This document shows positions 32,792 through 42,030 of a stretch of DNA of 60,191 bases, piece after piece. Each line of letters starts with the position of its first letter. The first letter of the stretch is position 1. The notes beneath the pieces were generated by a model. That model searched no databases. It was not told the DNA's origin and saw only the letters and a list, made by a program, of their open reading frames with translations. The translations under genes were made by a program, and so were the position numbers. Origin of the DNA: Alphaproteobacteria bacterium (lineage in GTDB: Bacteria > Pseudomonadota > Alphaproteobacteria > Micropepsales > Micropepsaceae); assembly GCA_028865545.1 (NCBI GenBank), contig JAGWJY010000016.1:1-60191 (forward strand), given 5' to 3'.

Positions 32792-33346
32792 ATGAATTTT
32801 TCGCTGAAGCCGGTATTCGTGGGCTGGATTACGCTGCTTGCACAATTGCCGCTGCAATTGTTCCTGACCTTCTGGGCCGCTGCGTTCTTCGGCGGAATCA
32901 CTTCGGCGCTCCTGCAGAATTTCGGCGAGGACTTCGAGCCCGAGACATTCTTCACCGGCACGCCGTTCGCGTTCTTCGGGGCTCTCGCGTTCTTTGGCGT
33001 GCCGTTTATCGCTTATGTCGGAAAGCGGTTGAATTACAGCCATACCGAATACCGTTTCTTCGACGACCATCTCGAGCTCGAAGAGGGGTTCTTCTCGATC
33101 AACAAGAAAGTGGTCCGTTACAGCGATGTGAAGGAGATCACCCTGCACAAGGGGTTTCTGCAGAGAAGCTGCGGACTGGGCACCGTCTATCTGGCGACCC
33201 TGGCGACTGGTTCGTCGCCGGAGTCAAATTCCTTCCGCGCCTTCGGCTTCGGCAATATCTCGGCAAGCGGTGTCAGCATCCGTGACATCCGCGAACCCGA
33301 CACCGAATATGGCAAGATTCGCCGCGTCGTGAATCCGCGGTCCTGA
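32792..33346 (+). CDS. membrane protein with bacterial PH-like domain
   Basis: 184 aa. Two hydrophobic segments (about residues 8-33 and 55-75) precede a PH_2/DUF304-like domain: NYSHTEYRFFDDHLELEEGF, then KKVVRYSDVKEITLHKGFLQ and GLGTVYLATLATG. Proteins of this type are small inner-membrane proteins of unclear function. The start MNFSLKPVFV was chosen for its GGGGGGCG leader and for opening at the membrane segment. It converges on the Rieske gene with 13 bp between the stops. Confidence 0.75.
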   Translation: MNFSLKPVFVGWITLLAQLPLQLFLTFWAAAFFGGITSALLQNFGEDFEPETFFTGTPFAFFGALAFFGVPFIAYVGKRLNYSHTEYRFFDDHLELEEGFFSINKKVVRYSDVKEITLHKGFLQRSCGLGTVYLATLATGSSPESNSFRAFGFGNISASGVSIRDIREPDTEYGKIRRVVNPRS

Positions 33347-33359
33347 ACGCACGGCACCT

Positions 33360-34010
33360 CTAGATCTGCTCGACCGAACCCAGCGCGAAGGTCGAACCCT
33401 CCGGATTTTCGCCGATTACCAGCGAAGTGTCGCTGGCGAAATGATAGGGCGGAACCGGAAGATTGAGTGGCGCCGGAACACCTTGAAACACGCGCCCCGC
33501 AAGATCGTAGCGGGAGCCGTGACAGGGGCAGAGATAGCCACCCGGCCAGGTCGGCCCCAATTGCGGATCACCGGGCTGCGGCTTGTATCCGGGGATGCAT
33601 CCCAGATGGGTGCAGATCCCGACGAGCACGAGATATTCCGGCTTGATCGATCGCGACCAGTTATCGGCGTAGGTTGGCTGCTGGTCTTCCTGCGAGTTGG
33701 GATCGCGCAAGCGCGACAACAGCGACGGCTGCTTCAGCTCCTGAAGTGCCGTGGGCGTGCGATTCACGATGAAGATCGGCTTCGATCGCCACCGCACGAC
33801 GATCTGCTGGCCGGGCGCGACATGGGTGAGATCGACGGTGAGCGGACCGCCTGCCGCCAGAACATCTGCCGCCGGTTCCATCTGATCAATGAATGGCCAA
33901 GCCGAAAATGCGGCACCGATGCCGAGAACGGCACTCGTCGCAATGTAGAGGAAGTCGCGCCTTTTGACTTTGGGTAAATCGGACGTTGGAGCTGGATCGG
34001 CATAGGTCAT
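33360..34010 (-). CDS. petA: Rieske iron-sulfur protein of a cytochrome bc1-type complex
   Basis: 216 aa. The Tat-type N-terminus KRRDFLYIATSAVLGIG and its single membrane helix anchor the protein. The Rieske centre is complete: C133-T-H135-L-G-C138 and C161-P-C163-H164-G-S, with the disulfide cysteines C138 and C163. The intervening DPQLGPTWPGGYLCPCHG is typical of ubiquinol-cytochrome c reductases. A GGAGG ribosome site precedes the ATG. Unusually, no cytochrome b or c1 gene flanks it: downstream is a convergent membrane protein, upstream the divergent lyase gene. Confidence 0.93.
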   Translation of the reverse strand: MTYADPAPTSDLPKVKRRDFLYIATSAVLGIGAAFSAWPFIDQMEPAADVLAAGGPLTVDLTHVAPGQQIVVRWRSKPIFIVNRTPTALQELKQPSLLSRLRDPNSQEDQQPTYADNWSRSIKPEYLVLVGICTHLGCIPGYKPQPGDPQLGPTWPGGYLCPCHGSRYDLAGRVFQGVPAPLNLPVPPYHFASDTSLVIGENPEGSTFALGSVEQI

Positions 34011-34185
34011 CGGACCTCCGCGAGTTGGAGTATACCACACGGCTCTCGTCGCATCGAATGCGCGAGGCCGCTCCTGGTTCGGCACTCCAAACGCGACGCG
34101 CCGCCATGGCCGTCTGCCTGCGCGGCAAGCTTGGCGCGCGCGCGCCGATAAGGTACCTCTCTTAGCGGCGAAATTTGGGGAAAAT

Positions 34186-35043
34186 ATGACGAGACCGCGC
34201 CGCTCCGTTCTTTATATACCAGGCTCGAACGCACGCGCATTGGAGAAAGCGCGCACGTTGCCCGCCGACACACTCATCCTTGATCTTGAGGATGCCGTCG
34301 CGCCAGACGCAAAGGACCTGGCGCGAACACAGGTCTGCGATGCAGTGAAGTCCAAGATGTTCGGCAAGCGGGAAGTCGTCGTGCGCATCAATGCGCTATC
34401 AACGCCGTGGGGTGACGCAGACCTTGCGGCAACAGCCGCGGCCAGCCCCGACGCCATCCTGGTGCCAAAAGTTTCTGGCCCACAGGATCTGCAGGAAATC
34501 GAACGCCGCTCGGGCAATGGATCGGCGAGGTTGTGGGCAATGGTGGAAACTCCATCCGCGATTTTGAACATCGCAGATCTTGCTGGCGCCGGTGGTCGGC
34601 TGTGTTGTCTGGTGATGGGCACCAACGATCTGATCAAGGAACTGCGTGGCGTCCATACCCAAGACCGGCGCAATCTCACGGCGGCATTGGGATTGTCGGT
34701 GCTGGCCGCACGTGCGCATGGGCTCGCGATAATCGACGGTGTCTATAACGACATCCAGAATGCCGACGGATTCGCGGACGCCTGCATGCAAGGAAAAAGC
34801 TTCGGTTTCGACGGCAAGACCCTGATCCATCCAAGCCAGATTGCGCCCTGCAACGCGATCTTTGCGCCGTCGGCCGACGAAGTGGAAAGCGCGCGCAAAA
34901 TAATCGCCGCTTTCGAACTGCCCGAGAACCGGGGCAAAGGCGCCATCAAGCTCGACGGGCGAATGGTCGAGTTGCTGCATGCCGAGAGCGCTCGACGGAC
35001 CGTCGCATTGGCGGACGCGATCACGCAGCTTGAGAGGCCGTAA
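34186..35043 (+). CDS. HpcH/HpaI-family CoA-ester lyase or malyl-CoA thioesterase
   Basis: 285 aa. A CitE/Mcl-type TIM barrel. RRSVLYIPGSNARALEKA opens the family, LILDLEDAVAP supplies metal and CoA contacts, RINALSTPWG holds a conserved arginine, and ETPSAILNIADLA and GTNDLIKEL follow. The gene lies 10 bp before a mesaconyl-CoA hydratase gene, which points to the ethylmalonyl-CoA pathway: malyl/methylmalyl-CoA lyase (Mcl1) or (S)-malyl-CoA thioesterase (Mcl2). The length is closer to Mcl2. CitE-like is a further alternative. Confidence 0.82.
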   Translation: MTRPRRSVLYIPGSNARALEKARTLPADTLILDLEDAVAPDAKDLARTQVCDAVKSKMFGKREVVVRINALSTPWGDADLAATAAASPDAILVPKVSGPQDLQEIERRSGNGSARLWAMVETPSAILNIADLAGAGGRLCCLVMGTNDLIKELRGVHTQDRRNLTAALGLSVLAARAHGLAIIDGVYNDIQNADGFADACMQGKSFGFDGKTLIHPSQIAPCNAIFAPSADEVESARKIIAAFELPENRGKGAIKLDGRMVELLHAESARRTVALADAITQLERP

Positions 35044-35053
35044 TCGGGTCCTT

Positions 35054-36091
35054 ATGAAAACGCATGGCGACAATTTCTTCGAGGATTTTCAGCTGGGACG
35101 AAAGATTGCGCACGCTTCGCCGCGCACGCTGACCGAAGGCGATGCCGCGCTCTACGGTGCGCTGACCGGCTCGCGGTTCATCCTTCAGGCGAGTGCGCCG
35201 TTTGCGCGGCGGCTCGGCTATCACACGCGGCCGCTCGACGATTTCCTGGTGTTCAACACGGTGTTCGGCCAATCCGTTGCCGATATTTCGCTCAACGCCG
35301 TTGCCAATCTCGGTTATGCCGAAGGACGGTTCGTGAAACCTGTTCACGCGGGGGAAACACTTTCGGCCATATCCGAAATCATCGGTCTGCGGGAGACTTC
35401 TCGCGGAGATAGTGGCGTCGTTTATGTGCGCACCGATGGGCTGAACGAACGTGGCGAGCAGGTCTTAACCTATATACGCTGGGTTCTGGTGAAGAAGCGC
35501 GACGCGAAATCCCCCGCACCAGTCGCGCATGTTCCTGAACTCGTTGGCACGGTTAGCGCAGACGACTTGGCATTACCCCATCATGTCGATTTCGGCGTGT
35601 TCTTCGACACCGCTCAGTCCGGTTCGCCCCTGCTGTGGGACGACTATGCCATCGGCGACAGAATTGATCACAACGACGGAGTCGCGGTGGAAGAGGCCGA
35701 ACATATGACGGCGACGCGCCTCTACCGGAATACCGCGCGCGTGCACTTCGACCCGCAGGCGGGAGGGTTTGGCAAAAGGTTGGTCTATGGCGGCCACATT
35801 CTCAGCCTGGCTCGCGCTTTGTCATTCAACGGACTGGCCAATGCCGTGCAGATTCTGGCGATCAACAACGGGCGGCATGTGGCTCCTGTGTTCGCCGGCG
35901 ATATGCTGTTCGCCTGGAGCGAGGTGCTGGACAAGAAGCCATTGCGCAAGGACTGTGGTGCGTTGCGCCTGCGTCTGATCACGGCTAAGAACCGTGCTTG
36001 CGGCAATTTTCCGGACAAAGATGTGCACGGCAAATATCCCGATAACATCGTGCTCGATTTCGACTATTGGGCGTTGATGCCACGCGGATGA
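35054..36091 (+). CDS. mch: mesaconyl-C1-CoA hydratase (beta-methylmalyl-CoA dehydratase)
   Basis: 345 aa with two MaoC-like hotdog domains. GDNFFEDFQLGRKIAHASPR opens the first, and VYGGHILSLARALSFNG in the second carries the hydratase motif. This length and opening match Mch of the ethylmalonyl-CoA pathway, which interconverts mesaconyl-CoA and beta-methylmalyl-CoA during growth on acetyl units. It is followed by zapE with an ATGA overlap. The start ATG (35054) is preferred over an upstream in-frame codon inside the lyase gene. Confidence 0.85.
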   Translation: MKTHGDNFFEDFQLGRKIAHASPRTLTEGDAALYGALTGSRFILQASAPFARRLGYHTRPLDDFLVFNTVFGQSVADISLNAVANLGYAEGRFVKPVHAGETLSAISEIIGLRETSRGDSGVVYVRTDGLNERGEQVLTYIRWVLVKKRDAKSPAPVAHVPELVGTVSADDLALPHHVDFGVFFDTAQSGSPLLWDDYAIGDRIDHNDGVAVEEAEHMTATRLYRNTARVHFDPQAGGFGKRLVYGGHILSLARALSFNGLANAVQILAINNGRHVAPVFAGDMLFAWSEVLDKKPLRKDCGALRLRLITAKNRACGNFPDKDVHGKYPDNIVLDFDYWALMPRG

Positions 36092-37164
36092 GTTTCCTCG
36101 AGCGCTTCAAACAAGCCGTTGCCACGGGTGCCTTGCAAGCCGACGCTGGACAAGCGGCCGCTGCGAAAAAATTGCATGCGCTGTCGCACGCCCTCGCCGC
36201 GTACCGGCGGCCGCGCACCTTCTCTTTCATTCGTCAGACGCCGCCACGCGGCCTTTACCTGTGGGGTGAAGTCGGGCGCGGAAAGTCCATGCTGATGGAC
36301 ATGTTTTTTGAAAGCGTCGCGGTGGCTGCCAGGCGACGGGTACATTTCAACGCGTTCATGGGCGAAATCCACGCCCGGTTGAACGAGGAGCGCAGAGAGG
36401 GCCACGAGCGTGATCCCATCCGACCTGTGGCGCGGCGCATCGCGCAGGACGCGACGCTGCTCTGCTTCGACGAGTTCCAGGTGAACGACGTGGCCGATGC
36501 GATGATCCTGGGGCGGCTGTTCGAGCAATTGTTCGCGCATGGTGTCGTGGTGGTGGCGACCTCGAACACGGAACCGGATCGGCTTTATGAAGGCGGTCTC
36601 AACCGCCAGCTCTTCCTGCCCTTCGTAACGATGATCAAGGAGCGGATGAATGTCGTTTCGCTGAACGGAAGCCGCGATTACCGCCGCGACCTGGACAGCT
36701 CGGATGTGGCCTATTTCACTCCACTGGGGCCCGAAGCCGATTTGGCGATGAACGACGCTTGGCGAGCCCTTACGGGTGGTGCGGCAGGAAAGACAACCTG
36801 CCTTTCGGTGCTCGGGCGCGGTCTACCGGTGCCGCACGCGGCGGGCGGCGTGGCACGCTTCTCCTTCACCGATCTGTGCGCCGAAGCGCTTGGCGCGACG
36901 GATTATCTGGCGGTGGCGCATGCCTTTCATACCGTGATGATCGACCGAATCCCGGCTATGGCGGCGGACCAACGCGACCAGGCGCGGCGTTTCATCCTGC
37001 TGATCGACACGCTCTACGATGAAGGTGTGCGGCTAGTCTGCTCGGCGGCTGCGCCCGCCGAGGACCTTTATGTCGCCGGAGACGGTGCCGAGGCCTTCCG
37101 GCGTACAGCCTCGCGCCTACTCGAAATGCAAAGCCGCGGCTATATTGCCAAGGCCAAAAGCTAG
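36088..37164 (+). CDS. zapE: AFG1-like ATPase ZapE
   Basis: About 358 aa. An AAA-type P-loop ATPase. Walker A is WGEVGRGKSMLMDMFF, followed by VHFNAFMGEIHARLN and Walker B LLCFDEFQVNDVADAM, then VATSNTEPDRLYEGGLNRQL with the sensor residues. In E. coli ZapE associates with the division ring; mitochondrial AFG1 helps degrade respiratory subunits. Its ATG overlaps the mch stop codon, so it is translated from the same message, although a shared function is not obvious. Confidence 0.93.
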   Translation: MSFLERFKQAVATGALQADAGQAAAAKKLHALSHALAAYRRPRTFSFIRQTPPRGLYLWGEVGRGKSMLMDMFFESVAVAARRRVHFNAFMGEIHARLNEERREGHERDPIRPVARRIAQDATLLCFDEFQVNDVADAMILGRLFEQLFAHGVVVVATSNTEPDRLYEGGLNRQLFLPFVTMIKERMNVVSLNGSRDYRRDLDSSDVAYFTPLGPEADLAMNDAWRALTGGAAGKTTCLSVLGRGLPVPHAAGGVARFSFTDLCAEALGATDYLAVAHAFHTVMIDRIPAMAADQRDQARRFILLIDTLYDEGVRLVCSAAAPAEDLYVAGDGAEAFRRTASRLLEMQSRGYIAKAKS

Positions 37165-37171
37165 AGCTCGC

Positions 37172-37573
37172 ATGTTCTGGAACCTCTTCACCACTACCGC
37201 CTTCATCATCGCAGGCATCCTGTTCTACCGCTTCTGGCCGGTGGTTTTCGCACGCCTAAAACGCTTTGACGCTGAGAACCATGCGCGGATTGAAGGCGAA
37301 ATACGCGATCGCGGCGACAGCCTCGCCCATTTTCGGCATACCTTGCGCGTTGCCGAGGAACAGATCGAAGCCATCGGCGAGATCGAAGAATCTGACCCGC
37401 GTACGGGTGTGCCGGTCAAGCGCTATGTATTCGAAGGGGAGTGGTTTGCGTCGCGGCGCGAGGCCGAACGCGCGCGCGAGGAGAAGGTGCGCACGCTGGC
37501 ACGCAAGTTCTATATGGAGCTTCCGGCGGCGCTATCCGCGCGCAAAGGCGACGACCGTCTCGGAAGAGACTAA
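37172..37573 (+). CDS. small membrane-anchored protein of unknown function
   Basis: 133 aa. One N-terminal membrane helix (residues 5-25), then a charged cytoplasmic helix (about 30-70; many Arg/Glu) and a segment VPVKRYVFEGEWFASRREAE. No family is recognised. It begins 7 bp after zapE and ends in a 4-bp stop interlock with ubiH on the other strand, so it is probably the last gene of the lyase-mch-zapE unit. Confidence 0.65.
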   Translation: MFWNLFTTTAFIIAGILFYRFWPVVFARLKRFDAENHARIEGEIRDRGDSLAHFRHTLRVAEEQIEAIGEIEESDPRTGVPVKRYVFEGEWFASRREAERAREEKVRTLARKFYMELPAALSARKGDDRLGRD

Positions 37574-38793
37574 GCCGCTTCCTCCCGCATCAGACGCGGC
37601 AGACGGCCGACATCGCCACCGGCATGGCGCATGAAAAACCGCCGCATCGGGCCGATGCGGTCGACGATTCCCATGCCGAGATCGCGGGCCAAGCGCAGCG
37701 GCGCGATATCGTTGGAGAACAGGCGGTTCAAGCCGTCCATGGCCATTGCCATGGTGAAGGAATCGAAGCGCCGCCAGCGCTCGTAACGCGACAACACGTC
37801 GATGCCGCCCGGATCAAGACCAAGCGAAGCCGCCTCCAGCGCGACATCGGCGAGCGCGGCCGCATCCTTGAGGCCAAGATTGAGGCCCTGCCCCGCGATG
37901 GGATGGATGCCGTGCGCCGCGTCCCCGGCCAATGCAAAGCGCGGCTTCACATAGGCGCGCGCCAAATGAAAGCGCAGCGGATAGGACCAGCGCAGTTCCT
38001 CCGCGTGCGTTTTGCCCAGATGCGCTCCGAACCGGCGCGCGATTTCGGCGTCGAACTCGAGTTGCGGCAATTCCATCATGCCGGGCGCGACCACATCGCG
38101 TTCGGTCCATACAAGTGACGAGCGGTTGCCGGTCAGCGGCAGGATGGCGAATGGCCCGGATGGTAGAAAATGCTCATAGGCCACACCGCCATGCGGCCGC
38201 TCGTGATGGACGGTCGCCACGATACCCCATTGCGGATAGGACCAGCTGACGACACCAATGCCCATGCTGGCGCGTATGGGTGACTCGCGCCCATCTGCGG
38301 CGACAGCTAAACGCGCCGGCACGACCGTCCCATCACCGAGATGGGCGTCGATACTGTTCGCCGTTGTTTCGAGATCAACCAGCGCCGCCGGTGAAAACAG
38401 CTTCAGATTCGTCACGCCGCGCGCGGCAGCGAACAAGGCGGACCGGATGTGGCGATTTTCGGCGATATAGCCCAGCGGCGCGCCAAGCTCGCGATGGTCG
38501 AAATGAAGGGAGAAGGGCGACGGCGGCGCGCCGAGCTTGGCGTCGGTGACAAGAATGTCCTCAATCGGCTGGGCATGCGGTGCCAAATACTCCCAAATGC
38601 CGAGCGCCTTGAACATCCGAACCGAGGCGAAGGCCAGCGCGGATACCCGTCCGTCAAAGCCGGCGGCCAGCGCCTGGGCCTCGGGAACCGGGTCCGCGAC
38701 CACGACGTCCAGGCCACACCGCGCCAGGGCGATCCCGAGCGTGAGGCCCACCATCCCGCCACCGCCAATGACCGCATCAACGATTTTCGTCAT
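37570..38793 (-). CDS. UbiH/UbiF/COQ6-family FAD monooxygenase
   Basis: About 407 aa. The FAD-binding GXGXXG motif is AVIGGGGMVGLTLGIALARC at the N-terminus, LAVAADGRESPIR is the DG motif in the middle, and the second FAD motif GDAAHGIHPIAGQGLNLGLKD is near residue 280. Proteins of this family hydroxylate the ring of ubiquinone precursors; which position cannot be told. I chose the ATG at 38793, which opens MTKIVDAVIGG. It is divergent from glnK across an AT-rich intergenic region of 219 bp. Confidence 0.88.
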   Translation of the reverse strand: MTKIVDAVIGGGGMVGLTLGIALARCGLDVVVADPVPEAQALAAGFDGRVSALAFASVRMFKALGIWEYLAPHAQPIEDILVTDAKLGAPPSPFSLHFDHRELGAPLGYIAENRHIRSALFAAARGVTNLKLFSPAALVDLETTANSIDAHLGDGTVVPARLAVAADGRESPIRASMGIGVVSWSYPQWGIVATVHHERPHGGVAYEHFLPSGPFAILPLTGNRSSLVWTERDVVAPGMMELPQLEFDAEIARRFGAHLGKTHAEELRWSYPLRFHLARAYVKPRFALAGDAAHGIHPIAGQGLNLGLKDAAALADVALEAASLGLDPGGIDVLSRYERWRRFDSFTMAMAMDGLNRLFSNDIAPLRLARDLGMGIVDRIGPMRRFFMRHAGGDVGRLPRLMREEAA

Positions 38794-38946
38794 GCCCTGG
38801 ATTCCCACGCAAAAGACGAACGGTCAATGCCTAAAATATATGCAAATAAGGAAGAATGCATAAATTTCACGCAAGTATATCCCCTTATCCACATGTCAGC
38901 TCACCGATTTTTCAAAAAACACAAATAAGAACAATGCATTAGATAA

Positions 38947-39351
<405 letters not shown>

Positions 39352-39395
39352 AGGACGCGTCCGAAGCGTTCTTGGGATCAACAAGGGGAAATAGG

Positions 39396-40727
39396 ATGAA
39401 TATCTCGAATTTGAAAAAAGCGGCGCTGGTGGCGCTTACAAGTGTCGGCGCGCTCGTCGCGACCGCAGGGAGCGCCTTTGCGGCGGCTCCCAAGATCGAC
39501 TCTGGCGATACAGCCTGGATGATCACATCCAGCGCGCTGGTGCTGATGATGACCATTCCTGGCCTGGCGCTGTTCTACGGAGGCATGGTGCGCCGGAAAA
39601 ACGTTCTGGCCACAATGGCGCAAAGCTTCGGGGCAACCTGCGTCATCACCGTGTTGTGGATGATCATCGGTTACTCCATCGCCTTCACGCCGAACCCGGA
39701 CGCCAGCTGGAACCAGTTCATCGGCGGTTTCGGCTATCTGTTCCTTAAGCCTATGGGTCTCAACGCGGTCAGCTCGCTGGCACCGACGATTCCTGAATCG
39801 GTTTATATGTTCTTCCAGATGACCTTTGCGATCATCACCCCAGCGCTGATCGCCGGCGCACTGGCCGATCGCATGAAGTTCTCTGCGTTCCTTTGGTTCA
39901 TGGCGTTGTGGCTGTTGCTTGTCTATTGCCCGATCGCCCATTGGGTCTGGGGCGGCGGCTGGCTCGGCTCCGCAGGCGCGCTTGACTACGCTGGCGGCAC
40001 TGTCGTGCATCTGAACGCGGGTACTGCGGGTTTGATCACCTGTCTCGTGCTCGGCAAGCGTACCGGTTACGGCACCGAGAACATGGCACCGCATAACCTA
40101 GTGCTCAGCATAATCGGCGCCTCGCTGTTGTGGGTCGGCTGGTTCGGCTTCAACGCCGGATCCGCTGTGACTGCCAACGTCAACGCCGGCATGGCGGCGG
40201 CCGCGACGCAGATCGCGACAGCAGCGGCATCGCTGGGCTGGATGGTTGCCGAGTGGATCATCGCCAAGAAACCCTCAGTACTCGGTATGATCTCGGGTGC
40301 GGTGGCTGGACTGGTGGCGATCACGCCGGCATCCGGCTTCGTCGATCCGACCGGCGCGCTGATCATCGGCGTGGCTGCGGGCGTCGTCTGCTACATCTCG
40401 GCGGTGTGGATGAAGAGGCTCTTCGGTTACGACGATGCGCTCGATGCTTGGGGCGTACACGGCGTGGGCGGAGCGCTCGGCGCGCTGCTCACCGGCGCAT
40501 TCGCCTCCAACGCCATCAATTCTGCGGCGCATGGTTGGTTGATCGACGGAAATTTCGGACAGATGTGGATTCAGCTCGAAGACGTTGGCGGCACCTTCAT
40601 CTACTGCGCCGTCGTGACCTTCATTATCCTGAAAGTCATCGACATGATCCTTGGCCTGCGTGTCTCTCCGGAGGTCGAAGTGGAGGGTTTGGATATCAAC
40701 CTCCATGGCGAAACGGTACACGGCTGA
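39396..40727 (+). CDS. amtB: ammonium transporter AmtB
   Basis: 443 aa. A cleavable signal peptide (to about AFA, residue 30) precedes eleven membrane helices. The family motifs are PGLALFYGGMVRRKNVL, the twin-histidine region VVHLNAG and WGVHGVGGALGALL. The ATG follows AAGGGGAA. It forms a trimeric channel for ammonium/ammonia and is controlled by the GlnK encoded just upstream. A rho-independent terminator follows 29 bp after the stop. Confidence 0.95.
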   Translation: MNISNLKKAALVALTSVGALVATAGSAFAAAPKIDSGDTAWMITSSALVLMMTIPGLALFYGGMVRRKNVLATMAQSFGATCVITVLWMIIGYSIAFTPNPDASWNQFIGGFGYLFLKPMGLNAVSSLAPTIPESVYMFFQMTFAIITPALIAGALADRMKFSAFLWFMALWLLLVYCPIAHWVWGGGWLGSAGALDYAGGTVVHLNAGTAGLITCLVLGKRTGYGTENMAPHNLVLSIIGASLLWVGWFGFNAGSAVTANVNAGMAAAATQIATAAASLGWMVAEWIIAKKPSVLGMISGAVAGLVAITPASGFVDPTGALIIGVAAGVVCYISAVWMKRLFGYDDALDAWGVHGVGGALGALLTGAFASNAINSAAHGWLIDGNFGQMWIQLEDVGGTFIYCAVVTFIILKVIDMILGLRVSPEVEVEGLDINLHGETVHG

Positions 40728-40756
40728 TCCCACCGTTACCGCCTCTTCCTAGAACT

Positions 40757-40784
40757 GGGGCGCTCCGAAGGGAGCGCCCCTTTT
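40757..40784 (+). terminator. rho-independent terminator after amtB
   Basis: GGGGCGCTCC pairs with GGAGCGCCCC (10 bp) around GAAG, followed by TTTT. Confidence 0.93.
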
Positions 40785-40806
40785 GTTTGGGGCGGGCAGG
40801 CGACTA

Positions 40807-42030
40807 ATGTTCCAGCTGATCCGTCGGATGTCGCTCATGCTCCCAGGCCGCCTTGCACAACTCCCCCCCTCATCCTTCGCCATGCTGGCGACGCTGCTGG
40901 ACGATGTCGCCCCCGGCCAAGCGCCGATCAGCCTGGCGATCGGCGATCCGCAAGGTGAGGTGCCCGATTTTGTAACCGAGACGATCGCACGCCACGCCAA
41001 GTCCTTCGGAACCTACCCGCCGATCAATGGTACCGCCGAATGGCGCACGGCTGCGTCCCGCTGGTTGATGCGTCGCTTCGCCTTGAAGGGCGTTGACCCG
41101 GACAAGGAGGTGCTGCCGCTCAACGGCACACGCGAGGGTCTGTTTCTGGCTCCTTTCATTGTGACACCCGAGAGCAAGGCGGGCGGGCGCCCCATCGTCC
41201 TGCTGCCGAACCCGTTCTACCAATGCTACGCGGCGGCTGCGTTGTCGTGCGGCGCCGAACCGGTGTTCGTGCGCGCCGATGCCGCAACCGGCTTCCTGCC
41301 GGACTTCGCAGCCTTGCCCAAAACGATCCTGGAACGCGCCGCGGTGGCGTACATCTGCTCGCCATCAAACCCGGAAGGGGCGTGTGCCTCCGAAGAATAT
41401 TGGCGAACACTGTTCGCGCTGGCGGATCATTATGATTTTACAGTGTTCGCCGACGAATGTTATGCTGACATCTATCGGGAAAAGCCGCCGATCGGAGCGC
41501 TGACTGTGCGCGGCGCGCCGTTCGAGCGCCTTCTCAGCTTCCATTCGCTGTCGAAGCGGTCGGGCTTGCCCGGCTTGCGCTCTGGAATCGTCGCCGGCGA
41601 TGCGAAGTTGATGGCGAAGTTTCGCGCCTTGCGCAATTATGCGGGACCGCAGGTACCGGCGCCGATCATCGCGGCATCGGTGGCGGCTTGGAGCGATGAA
41701 GCCCATGTTGCGGCCAATCGTGCGCGCTATGTCGAACGTTTCGCGCTGTCGCAGCGCCTGCTGGGCAATCGCGCGGGATTTCGGCTCCCGGACGGAGGTT
41801 TCTTCCTCTGGCTTGAGGTTGGCGACGGCGAGCAGACAGCGCTCAATTTATGGCGCAGGGCCGGCGTGCGGGTGCTGCCCGGCGCCTATATGGGGCGAGA
41901 AAGTGAAGCCGGCAAACCCCGCACAAATCCTGGGTTTCCTTATATCCGCGTGGCGCTCGTCAACGATTTATCAACCATTATGGCGGCACTCGAAAGGATG
42001 GGCGAAATTTTGAGCGCAGGGTCCCAATGA
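40807..42030 (+). CDS. class I aminotransferase, DapC-like
   Basis: 407 aa. A PLP-dependent fold-type I aminotransferase. Visible parts are ISLAIGDPQGEVPDFV, YPPINGTAEWRTAASRWL, the NP motif in CSPSNPEGA, the FADECYADIY aspartate that contacts the PLP ring, and the PLP lysine in LLSFHSLSKRSGLPGLRSG. The sequence resembles succinyldiaminopimelate aminotransferase (DapC), needed for lysine and murein. The ATG at 40807 is the first beyond the terminator; 40828 is also possible. Its stop overlaps ftsK (ATGA). Confidence 0.85.
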   Translation: MFQLIRRMSLMLPGRLAQLPPSSFAMLATLLDDVAPGQAPISLAIGDPQGEVPDFVTETIARHAKSFGTYPPINGTAEWRTAASRWLMRRFALKGVDPDKEVLPLNGTREGLFLAPFIVTPESKAGGRPIVLLPNPFYQCYAAAALSCGAEPVFVRADAATGFLPDFAALPKTILERAAVAYICSPSNPEGACASEEYWRTLFALADHYDFTVFADECYADIYREKPPIGALTVRGAPFERLLSFHSLSKRSGLPGLRSGIVAGDAKLMAKFRALRNYAGPQVPAPIIAASVAAWSDEAHVAANRARYVERFALSQRLLGNRAGFRLPDGGFFLWLEVGDGEQTALNLWRRAGVRVLPGAYMGRESEAGKPRTNPGFPYIRVALVNDLSTIMAALERMGEILSAGSQ

